From an uncultured Collinsella sp. (GTDB lineage: Bacteria > Actinomycetota > Coriobacteriia > Coriobacteriales > Coriobacteriaceae), in NCBI GenBank assembly GCA_900553415.1, contig USDH01000012.1:1-21311 (forward strand): a DNA stretch of 21,311 nucleotides, in the 5' to 3' direction. Below are positions 16,036 through 21,311 of this stretch, in pieces. The notes beneath the pieces were generated by a model. The model was not told the origin of the DNA. It searched no databases and saw only the letters and a program-made list of their open reading frames with translations. The position numbers and the translations under genes were made by a program. Positions within the stretch are counted from its first letter, which is position 1. Each line of letters opens with the position of its first letter.

Positions 16036-16560
16036 TTAGTTCTCCTTACCGACGAACATCTCGGAGACCGTCAGGCCACGGCGAGCCGCGACGTCCTCAG
16101 GGCTGGAGAGCTCCTTGAGGCCCTCGACGGCAGCCTTGATGATGTTGAGGCCGTTGTCGGTACCGAGGGACTTGGACAGGACGTTCTTGATGCCAGCAAG
16201 CTCGAAGAGGGGACGCACAGCGCCGCCGGCGATAACGCCGGTACCCTCGACAGCGGGCTTAATGATGATGCGGCCGGCACCAAAGTGGCCGAGAACCTCG
16301 TGCGGGATGGTGCCCTGCTCGGTCACCGGCACGTGGAACATGTTCTTCTTGGCATCGAGAGACGCCTTGGAGATGGCCATGGGCACCTCAGCGGACTTGC
16401 CCATGCCAACGCCGACGTTGCCCTTGCCGTCGCCAACGACGACGAGAGCGACGAGGCTCATGCGACGACCACCCTTGACGGTCTTCGACACGCGGTTGAT
16501 GTAAACGACGCGCTCCTCGAACTCGGAGGCCTCGCGCTGCTGCTTCTGATTACGAGCCAT
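16036..16560 (-). CDS. rpsE: 30S ribosomal protein S5
   Basis: The 174-residue protein acts in decoding fidelity at the mRNA entry channel. The N-terminal double-stranded RNA-binding domain includes EFEERVVYINRVSKTVKGGR (13-32) and the GDGKGNVGVGMGKSAEVPMA region. The C-terminal domain includes VRPLFELAGIKNVLSKSLGT. AGGAGG overlaps the rplR stop, 9 nt before the ATG. Confidence 0.98.
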   Translation of the reverse strand: MARNQKQQREASEFEERVVYINRVSKTVKGGRRMSLVALVVVGDGKGNVGVGMGKSAEVPMAISKASLDAKKNMFHVPVTEQGTIPHEVLGHFGAGRIIIKPAVEGTGVIAGGAVRPLFELAGIKNVLSKSLGTDNGLNIIKAAVEGLKELSSPEDVAARRGLTVSEMFVGKEN

Positions 16561-16574
16561 GTGCTACATACCTC

Positions 16575-16943
16575 CTAGAACTCGAGACCGGCGGCACGAG
16601 CACCGTCGGCGAGGGCCTTGACGCGGCCATGGTAGATACGGCCACCGCGATCGAAGGCGACCTTGGTGATGCCGGCCTCGATGGCGCGCTTGCCAACGAG
16701 CTGACCGACCTTCTCCGCAGCCTCCTTGTTCGAGGTGTGGGTGCCCTTGAACTCGGCCTCGAGGGTCGAGGCAGAGACGAGCGTCAGGCTGGAGCCCTTG
16801 CTGTCGTCGATGATCTGGGCATAGATGTTGGCGTTAGTACGGGTCACGCGAAGACGCGGACGCTCGGAGGTACCCGAGACCTTGCCGCGAACACGACGCT
16901 GACGACGCTTGAGGCCTTCCAGCTTCGCCTTATGCTTGTTCAT
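16575..16943 (-). CDS. rplR: 50S ribosomal protein L18
   Basis: The 122-residue 5S rRNA-binding protein shows RRQRRVRGKVSGTSERPRLR (13-32), NIYAQIIDDSKG and the C-terminal FDRGGRIYHGRVKALADGAR. AGGAG lies 7 nt before the ATG. A 75-nt gap with a hairpin separates it from rplF. Confidence 0.97.
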   Translation of the reverse strand: MNKHKAKLEGLKRRQRRVRGKVSGTSERPRLRVTRTNANIYAQIIDDSKGSSLTLVSASTLEAEFKGTHTSNKEAAEKVGQLVGKRAIEAGITKVAFDRGGRIYHGRVKALADGARAAGLEF

Positions 16944-16971
16944 ACGTAAACTCCTAAAAAGGTTGATCTTG

Positions 16972-16993
16972 CCAGCACCTGACGGGGTGCTGG
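16972..16993 (-). other. Intercistronic hairpin between rplF and rplR
   Basis: CCAGCACC and GGTGCTGG form a perfect 8-bp stem with a 6-nt loop. On the minus strand a T-run (CCTTTTTAGG) follows only after 14 nt, so termination is unlikely. A processing or pausing site is possible. Confidence 0.45.
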
Positions 16994-17018
16994 TCTTATG
17001 CGAGTAAGTCGGTTACGA

Positions 17019-17555
17019 CTACTTGGCGGCCTTACCCAGCTTGCGGCGGATGTGCTCGCCAACGTAGTGGATACCCTTGCCCTTGTAAGGCTCGGGAGGA
17101 CGATGGCCGCGGATCTCAGCGGCGATCTGACCGACCTGCTGCTTGTTGATACCCTTGACGTTCACGTGGGTGTTGTCGGGAACCTCGAAGGTGATGCCCT
17201 CGGGAGCCTCGACGATCACGGGGTGCGAGAAGCCCAGGGAGAACTCGAGGTTCTTGCCCTTCTGCTGCACGCGGTAACCGACACCGGCGAGCTCGAGCTT
17301 CTTCTCGAAGCCCTCGGAAACGCCAACAACCATGTTGTGGATGAGGGCGCGGGTGAGGCCGTGGCGGGCACGGGTCTCACGCTCGTCGTCGGGACGGGAA
17401 ACGGTGAGGACGTTGTCCTCGACGTTGATAGCGAGCTTCTCAAAGACATCGAGCTCGAGCTGGCCCTTGGGGCCCTTGACGACAACGTTGTTGCCGTTGA
17501 CTGCCACTTCGACTCCGGCGGGAATCTGGACAGGCTTATTACCGATACGAGACAC
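17019..17555 (-). CDS. rplF: 50S ribosomal protein L6
   Basis: The 178-residue protein lies near the factor-binding site of the large subunit. It has two repeated domains, recognisable from MSRIGNKPVQIPAGVEVAVN at the start and GINKQQVGQIAAEIRGHRPP (134-153) plus GKGIHYVGEHIRRKLGKAAK at the end. The start is GTG at 17555 with AAAGGAG 6 nt upstream. It is 33 nt downstream of rpsH. Confidence 0.98.
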   Translation of the reverse strand: MSRIGNKPVQIPAGVEVAVNGNNVVVKGPKGQLELDVFEKLAINVEDNVLTVSRPDDERETRARHGLTRALIHNMVVGVSEGFEKKLELAGVGYRVQQKGKNLEFSLGFSHPVIVEAPEGITFEVPDNTHVNVKGINKQQVGQIAAEIRGHRPPEPYKGKGIHYVGEHIRRKLGKAAK

Positions 17556-17588
17556 GGTGATCTCCTTTCCTTCTACCTACCGAGCGAA

Positions 17589-17987
17589 TTACCAGACGTA
17601 AGCGATGATCTCGCCGCCGACGTTGTGCTTGCGAGCATCGCGGTCGGTCATGACGCCATGGCTGGTGGAAATGATGGCGGTACCAAGGCCACCGCGGACG
17701 CGGGGCATGTCGGCAACGCCGGTGTACTTACGTAGGCCCGGCTTGGAAATGCGGCGGATGCCGTTGATGACCTTAGCCTTCTTGGGACCATACTTAAGCG
17801 TGATGTGCAGAGTCTTCTGGGGAACGGTGTCCTCGACATCGTAGCCCTCGATGTAGCCCTCCTCGTGCAGAACACGAGCGATCTCGACGAGCTTCTTGCT
17901 GCTCGGCATGGAGACCGTGGCCTTGTTCACAGAGTTAGCGTTACGGATGCGCGTAAGCATATCTGCGATCGGGTCTGTAAGGTTCAT
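17589..17987 (-). CDS. rpsH: 30S ribosomal protein S8
   Basis: S8 binds the central domain of 16S rRNA and, in E. coli, represses the spc operon. The 132-residue protein shows NLTDPIADMLTRIRNANSVN (2-21), KPGLRKYTGVADMPRVRGGL and STSHGVMTDRDARKHNVGGE, ending IAYVW. AAGGAG lies 7 nt before the ATG. A 119-nt gap precedes it. Confidence 0.98.
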   Translation of the reverse strand: MNLTDPIADMLTRIRNANSVNKATVSMPSSKKLVEIARVLHEEGYIEGYDVEDTVPQKTLHITLKYGPKKAKVINGIRRISKPGLRKYTGVADMPRVRGGLGTAIISTSHGVMTDRDARKHNVGGEIIAYVW

Positions 17988-18028
17988 ACAGATTCTCCTT
18001 CGTTCTTGATGAACACGTGCTCTTGGTT

Positions 18029-18051
18029 CTTCGCCGCCCTTAACGGCAAAG
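18029..18051. other. Hairpin between rpsN and rpsH
   Basis: On the minus strand CTTTGCCG pairs with CGGCGAAG (8 pairs, one G-U) around a 7-nt loop. On the plus strand the same stem carries a C/A mismatch and is followed by CCTTTTT, terminator-like. Nothing on the plus strand needs terminating here, so its purpose is unclear. Confidence 0.35.
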
Positions 18052-18106
18052 CCTTTTTAGCGCGTTTTCCCTGTTCCAAACTGATGCTTGAAACGCTGGT
18101 AGTGAC

Positions 18107-18292
18107 TTACCAGCTGGCCTTCTTAACGCCGGGAAGCTCGCCCTTGAGTGCAAGCTCGCGGAAGCAGACACGGCACAGGCCGAACTTGCGGTACACAGAG
18201 TGCGGACGGCCGCAGCGCTGGCAGCGCGTGTACTCACGAGTAGAGAACTTCTGCTTGCGATTGCACTTGACGATCATCGATGTCTTAGCCAC
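18107..18292 (-). CDS. rpsN: 30S ribosomal protein S14, zinc type
   Basis: The 61-residue protein is the short zinc-binding S14 (also called rpsZ). Cys24, Cys27, Cys40 and Cys43 (CQRC...CRVC) bind zinc. MAKTSMIVKCNRKQKFSTRE opens it and GELPGVKKASW closes it. The start is GTG at 18292 with AGGAGG 6 nt upstream. It stands between rplE and rpsH as in other Gram-positives. Confidence 0.97.
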   Translation of the reverse strand: MAKTSMIVKCNRKQKFSTREYTRCQRCGRPHSVYRKFGLCRVCFRELALKGELPGVKKASW

Positions 18293-18327
18293 TTATATCC
18301 TCCTCACATAGAGTATTGTTCGCCCCA

Positions 18328-18355
18328 AGCGCCGCCCCCTTCTGGGAACGGCGCT
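18328..18355 (-). other. Hairpin between rplE and rpsN
   Basis: AGCGCCG and CGGCGCT make a 7-bp stem enclosing a loop with its own CCC/GGG pairs, 16 nt downstream of the rplE stop. No T-tract follows. It could be an mRNA stability or translational control element. Confidence 0.4.
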
Positions 18356-18371
18356 CATAGGGCAGGTGAAC

Positions 18372-18929
18372 CTATTTCTTGAACGGGAAACCGAAGGCGT
18401 CCAGAAGGGCCTTGGCCTCCTCATCGGTGTTGGCGGTGGTCACGAAAGTGATGTCCATACCACGCTGGTGATCGACGGAGTCGAAGTCGATCTCGGGGAA
18501 GATGAGCTGCTCGGTGACGCCCATGGAGAAGTTACCACGGCCGTCGAAGCTCTTGGCGGAGATGCCGCGGAAGTCGCGGATACGGGGGATCGCGACGGAG
18601 GTCAGGCGATCGAAGAACTCCCACATACGGTCGCCACGCAGGGTAACCTTGCAGCCGATCGGCATACCAGCGCGCAGGCGGAAGGTAGCGATGGACTTGC
18701 GGGCACGGGTGATCATCGGCTGCTGGCCGGTGATGGCGCGCAGGTCGCGCACGGCACCGTCGATGGCCTTGGAATCGGTAGCGGCCTCGCCGACACCCAT
18801 GTTCACGACGATCTTCTCAAACTTGGGGATCATCATGACGTTCTCGTACTGGAACTTGTCCTGAAGCTGCTGCTTGACCTCGTTGTTGTACTTGGTCTTC
18901 AGACGCGGCACATACTTCTCTTCTGCCAT
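18372..18929 (-). CDS. rplE: 50S ribosomal protein L5
   Basis: The 185-residue protein binds 5S rRNA and the P-site tRNA elbow. MIPKFEKIVVNMGVGEAATD (33-52), ITRARKSIATFRLRAGMPIG (73-92) and IPRIRDFRGISAKSFDGRGN (114-133) are typical. AAGGAG lies 6 nt upstream of the ATG. It is the first gene of the ribosomal block here. The usual upstream partner rplX (L24) is absent in all frames, and xdhC lies beyond a 311-nt gap instead. Transcription probably starts at the candidate promoter 140-170 nt upstream. Confidence 0.97.
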   Translation of the reverse strand: MAEEKYVPRLKTKYNNEVKQQLQDKFQYENVMMIPKFEKIVVNMGVGEAATDSKAIDGAVRDLRAITGQQPMITRARKSIATFRLRAGMPIGCKVTLRGDRMWEFFDRLTSVAIPRIRDFRGISAKSFDGRGNFSMGVTEQLIFPEIDFDSVDHQRGMDITFVTTANTDEEAKALLDAFGFPFKK

Positions 18930-19066
18930 TGTTCACTCCTTCTTGGGGTTTTAAGCACGGGGCGTGGCCACGATGGGTTGTCCTCGTGCCTCCTGGCTGC
19001 ATCCGCGCCGCTCATGGCATTTCGCGGTTTGGACTCGACGCAGCAGGAGCCGACAAAACAATCGGT

Positions 19067-19095
19067 ACTATACGCGCATCGGGAGCGTATTTCCA
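19067..19095 (-). promoter_or_regulatory. Candidate promoter of the rplE-rplQ operon
   Basis: On the minus strand TGGAAA, a 17-nt spacer and TATAGT (5 of 6 with TATAAT) lie 138 nt before the rplE start. The transcript would carry a leader of about 130 nt. The rest of the gap 18930-19240 holds no gene I can support; apart from this promoter and the palindrome at 19157-19223 I see nothing in it. Confidence 0.5.
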
Positions 19096-19156
19096 GAAAA
19101 ACCTCGTCTGCCTGCACAACTCCACAACTCCCCCGCACAAATGGGTCCCAACAAGC

Positions 19157-19223
19157 AGTTGCGGTGAAATAGGGACTGTTGAGCGGCCTAACAGGCTTAA
19201 ACAATCCGTATTTCACCGCAACT
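19157..19223. repeat. 67-nt imperfect palindrome (REP-like or terminator-like)
   Basis: Outer arms AGTTGCGGTGAAATA (19157-19171) and TATTTCACCGCAACT (19209-19223) are perfect inverted repeats of 15 bp. Pairing continues through GGA/TCC and TGTT/AACA with single mismatches. An inner GCCT/AGGC stem around a 3-nt loop completes one long hairpin. It lies 17 nt beyond the xdhC stop and upstream of the rplE promoter. No clean T-tract flanks it, so it looks more like an intergenic palindromic repeat than a standard terminator. Confidence 0.75.
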
Positions 19224-19240
19224 TATTGGTGGGGATGCGA

Positions 19241-20284
19241 TTAGCGCTTGCGGGGGACGAGCTTGGTGCGGCGCAGGTGGATCATTTCGGCGGCTATGGA
19301 GATGGCGATCTCCTCGGGGTCCTCGGCTTCGATGGCGACACCGATCGGCAGGTGCAGCTCGTCGATCTGGTCCTGCGCAAAGCCCTCCTGCTCCAAGCGG
19401 GCCCGCACAAAGGCCGTCTTGCGGCGCGAACCCAAGCAACCCAGATAGGCAGGCTTGGCGCGCATGGCCTGAATCACCACATCGATATCGGACTTGTGGC
19501 CTGCTGTTGCCACGACCACCAAGTCGCGCGGGCCGATGGGGCACTGCTCAGCAAGGTTCTTGTAGTCGACCAGACGACGATCGTAGACACCGGGCACCCA
19601 TTCGGGCGTCAGCGTGCCGGGGCGGTCATCGCACGCCACGACGGCAAAGCCCGCCGCCGTGAGCACGCGTGCCGTCGCGGCGCCCACGTGCCCGCAGCCA
19701 AAGATGTAGGTCAGACCCTCGGGGCAGAGCGTCTCGATGTGCGCCGGGGGAATCTCGGAGGCAGCGTTGGTATAGGTGACCTTACTCCCCTCCTCCACCA
19801 GCGAAAGCCCGGGGCAGCCCGCAATGGTGCGGCGCGATTCCTCGCCATGGTATTCGGCAACATCGCCTTCGAGCGCGTTTGCGATAAACGGCTCAAAATC
19901 GATGGTGAAGTCGCCGATGCGTCGATACGCCAAGACGTCGGCAACCGACTGGAGCAACGGTGCCTGGGTCGCATCCAGATGCAGGTAGCACAGGCAGATA
20001 GCTCCGCCGCAGATCATGCCGGTATCGGAGTTCTCGCCGCCCATGGTGTAGCGGACCAGACGCGATTTACCCCCGGCCAGCAGCTCGCGAGCCTCGTCCA
20101 GCGTAAAGAGCTCGATTTTGCCGCCGCCGATGGTGCCCGCTTGGCTGCCATCGGCAAAGACGGCCATCCAGGCGCCCACACCGCGCGGCGATGACCCTGC
20201 CGTGCCGGCAACTACCACCAGCTCGCACGTCTTACCGGCCTTCAGAGCGCCAAGCGCAGCATTCACCACATCGAGCTTTTCCAT
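19241..20284 (-). CDS. xdhC: XdhC/CoxI family molybdenum-cofactor maturation protein
   Basis: XdhC-type proteins bind molybdenum cofactor, help add the terminal sulfur ligand and load it into molybdenum hydroxylases such as xanthine dehydrogenase. The 347-residue protein has the N-terminal XdhC domain with AGTAGSSPRGVGAWMAVF (26-43) and GTIGGGKIE (50-58). The C-terminal Rossmann domain has YIFGCGHVGAATARVL (193-208), GCLGSRRK and LHLPIGVAIEAEDPEEIAIS. Its ribosome site (AAGGCGG) lies in the 9-nt gap after yqeB, so the pair is an operon. No hydroxylase gene is visible in the window. The partner enzyme is inferred from yqeB and yqeC to be of the selenium-dependent class. Confidence 0.9.
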   Translation of the reverse strand: MEKLDVVNAALGALKAGKTCELVVVAGTAGSSPRGVGAWMAVFADGSQAGTIGGGKIELFTLDEARELLAGGKSRLVRYTMGGENSDTGMICGGAICLCYLHLDATQAPLLQSVADVLAYRRIGDFTIDFEPFIANALEGDVAEYHGEESRRTIAGCPGLSLVEEGSKVTYTNAASEIPPAHIETLCPEGLTYIFGCGHVGAATARVLTAAGFAVVACDDRPGTLTPEWVPGVYDRRLVDYKNLAEQCPIGPRDLVVVATAGHKSDIDVVIQAMRAKPAYLGCLGSRRKTAFVRARLEQEGFAQDQIDELHLPIGVAIEAEDPEEIAISIAAEMIHLRRTKLVPRKR

Positions 20285-20293
20285 TGCCGCCTT

Positions 20294-21088
20294 CTATCCT
20301 CTAAAGACATCGGTGAGCATAGCGAGTGCCTCGAGCACGCCGCCGCCGACCGACGTCGCCTTGTCCGAAATATAGTTGATATAGCTGGCGTCACCGCGCG
20401 GATCGACATCGGCGCATTTAAAGCCCTCAGTCACCTGCACGCCGTTCGCCAAAAGCCCGCGCAGACAGCCATCGATCTGCGTGCACATGGGCGAATCGCC
20501 CGCGTAGCCAATCACGTCTCCGGCGCTCACGATGTCGCCGATCGCGCGGTCGGACCGAAACACGCCGGCGGCGGGGCTGTGGATAACACGTTCCTTGCCA
20601 TAGCCGGCGATAATGCCCGGCACGCCCGTGTTGGGCTGGGGCGAACCTTGGGTAATGACACGGCCGAGAAAATGCCCGCGCATGGTCTCGACCACGGCGT
20701 CGCAGTCAACCGGCGCGGTAAAGCCCGGCCCCACAGCGATGACGGCAGGCGCCATGTCGCGCGTGGTGCCCAAGTTGCGCTTAGCCAAAATCGCGTCGAC
20801 CACAGCCGCGGGTTTCAGCTCGCCGAGCATCTTGGCCTGAGGGTCCACCACAACGGCGACGTCTCCAGCCTCGGTAATCTCAAGCGCCTCTGCCGGCGTC
20901 TGCGCCAAGCGAGCGCGAATGCCCTCGACCTCGACCTCGCCCAAGCGAATAGCCTCGCAAAAACTAATTGTGCGGCGGATGCACGTGGGAACCGCGATAT
21001 CAGCCATGACAACTGACACGCCGGCGCGCACCAAGCGAGCGGCGACGCCCGTGGCGATATCGCCGGCGCCGCGAACATAAACGAGCAT
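20294..21088 (-). CDS. yqeB: YqeB/EF2563-type selenium-dependent molybdenum hydroxylase maturation protein
   Basis: The 264-residue protein begins VYVRGAGDIATGVAARLVRA (3-22), a dinucleotide-fold-like start. It continues with IRRTISFCEAIRLGEVEVEG (37-56), characteristic of the EF2563 family. Comparative genomics ties this family to selenium-dependent molybdenum hydroxylases along with XdhC, YqeC and selenophosphate synthase; the biochemical step is not established. A later segment (VIHSPAAGVFRSDRAIGDIVSAGD, in two parts) resembles a lipoyl/biotinyl-like barrel. The ATG at 21088 has GGGAGGT 9 nt upstream. It is divergent from the yqeC-like gene and 9 nt ahead of xdhC. Confidence 0.85.
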   Translation of the reverse strand: MLVYVRGAGDIATGVAARLVRAGVSVVMADIAVPTCIRRTISFCEAIRLGEVEVEGIRARLAQTPAEALEITEAGDVAVVVDPQAKMLGELKPAAVVDAILAKRNLGTTRDMAPAVIAVGPGFTAPVDCDAVVETMRGHFLGRVITQGSPQPNTGVPGIIAGYGKERVIHSPAAGVFRSDRAIGDIVSAGDVIGYAGDSPMCTQIDGCLRGLLANGVQVTEGFKCADVDPRGDASYINYISDKATSVGGGVLEALAMLTDVFRG

Positions 21089-21129
21089 TCCCGGGGCACC
21101 TCCCTGTGCTACGGTTTGAGCAGAGCAAA

Positions 21130-21144
21130 AGCGGTTCGACCGCT
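21130..21144. promoter_or_regulatory. Palindrome in the yqeB/yqeC divergent region
   Basis: AGCGGT-TCG-ACCGCT is a perfect hyphenated palindrome midway between the two divergent starts. A minus-strand TATAAT (revcomp of 21171-21177 region) and AT-rich tracts at 21151-21177 look like promoter material. It may be an operator for both genes; no regulator is identified. Confidence 0.35.
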
Positions 21145-21190
21145 ACTCTGATGATTATTTATTATCACAGTATTATACGGCGGTGAACAG

Positions 21191-21311
21191 ATGGAAACGG
21201 TTAGCGGCAATCTTGCCTCGGCGCTCAGGATCGAGCCGGGCATTACCGCGATTATCGGCAGCGGTGGCAAGTCGACCTTGCTAAAGACGCTGGGTCTTGA
21301 GCTCATGCGCG
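21191..21311 (+). CDS. yqeC: YqeC-type selenium-dependent hydroxylase accessory protein, partial
   Basis: Only the first 40 codons are present before the window ends. METVSGNLASALRI is followed by ITAIIGSGGKSTLLKTLGLE, a P-loop-like GSGGKST nucleotide-binding motif that matches the start of YqeC proteins. CGGTGAA sits a few bases upstream of the ATG as a weak ribosome site. The neighbourhood (yqeB and xdhC on the other strand) supports the call. Confidence 0.75.
   Translation, partial: METVSGNLASALRIEPGITAIIGSGGKSTLLKTLGLELMR

Noticed and set aside
18930..19002. Remnant of rplX (L24) just upstream of rplE
   Set aside because: All three minus-strand frames were read. None shows L24 features such as the KGD or GVN-KRH motifs.
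18929..20194. Plus-strand open frame covering the rplE upstream gap and xdhC
   Set aside because: It is mostly antisense to xdhC, has no ribosome site and no family resemblance; the part in the gap shows no coding features.
1..21311. CRISPR arrays, tRNA or rRNA genes, transposases
   Set aside because: I saw no regularly spaced direct repeats, no cloverleaf with the conserved T-arm sequence, and no transposase or integrase motifs.

Overview
The window looks like chromosomal DNA of a high-GC Gram-positive bacterium. It is probably a gut member of Coriobacteriia (Actinomycetota), with Collinsella the best guess. This rests on the high GC content, Cys4 zinc-type S14 and adenylate kinase, strong AGGAGG ribosome sites, a class A penicillin-binding protein with a Thr/Gly/Pro tail, and selenium-dependent molybdenum hydroxylase maturation genes. 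The genus is inferred from the style of the proteins, not from a database comparison.

Layout. Positions 1-1640 are strikingly AT-rich and hold two minus-strand surface-polysaccharide genes: a partial hexapeptide acyltransferase and a GT-B type carbohydrate/CDP-glycerol transferase-like protein. This block abuts the N-terminal 60 or so codons of a tyrosyl-tRNA synthetase gene that breaks off just after its HLGH motif. Next come a U32 'peptidase' of the rRNA/tRNA hydroxylation type (minus) and, divergent from it, a class A PBP (plus) split by a one-base frameshift near 4970. Two back-to-back terminators (6315-6353 and 6395-6427) close the PBP gene and the convergent argR gene. A family 2 glycosyltransferase and truA follow, both minus.

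Positions 9109-18929 form one long minus-strand block, transcribed right to left: rplE, rpsN (zinc form), rpsH, rplF, rplR, rpsE, rpmD, rplO, secY, adk, map, infA, rpmJ, rpsM, rpsK, rpsD, rpoA, rplQ. It ends in a 10-bp stem plus T-tract terminator at 9109-9139. This is the spc-alpha half of the ribosomal protein supercluster, coupling ribosomal proteins, the Sec channel, adenylate kinase, Met aminopeptidase, IF-1 and RNA polymerase alpha. The genes that usually precede rplE (rplX, rplN, rpsQ, rpmC and the S10 genes) are absent. A good promoter candidate (19067-19095) and a 67-nt imperfect palindrome (19157-19223) take their place.

The right end carries xdhC and yqeB-like genes (minus, tightly coupled) and the start of a divergent yqeC-like gene (plus). 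Together these form a maturation module for a molybdenum hydroxylase of the selenium-dependent type.

I did not find a clearly undescribed multi-gene system. The points most worth checking are the tyrS/low-GC junction, the PBP frameshift, the truncated ribosomal operon with its palindrome, and the structured gaps around infA/rpmJ.
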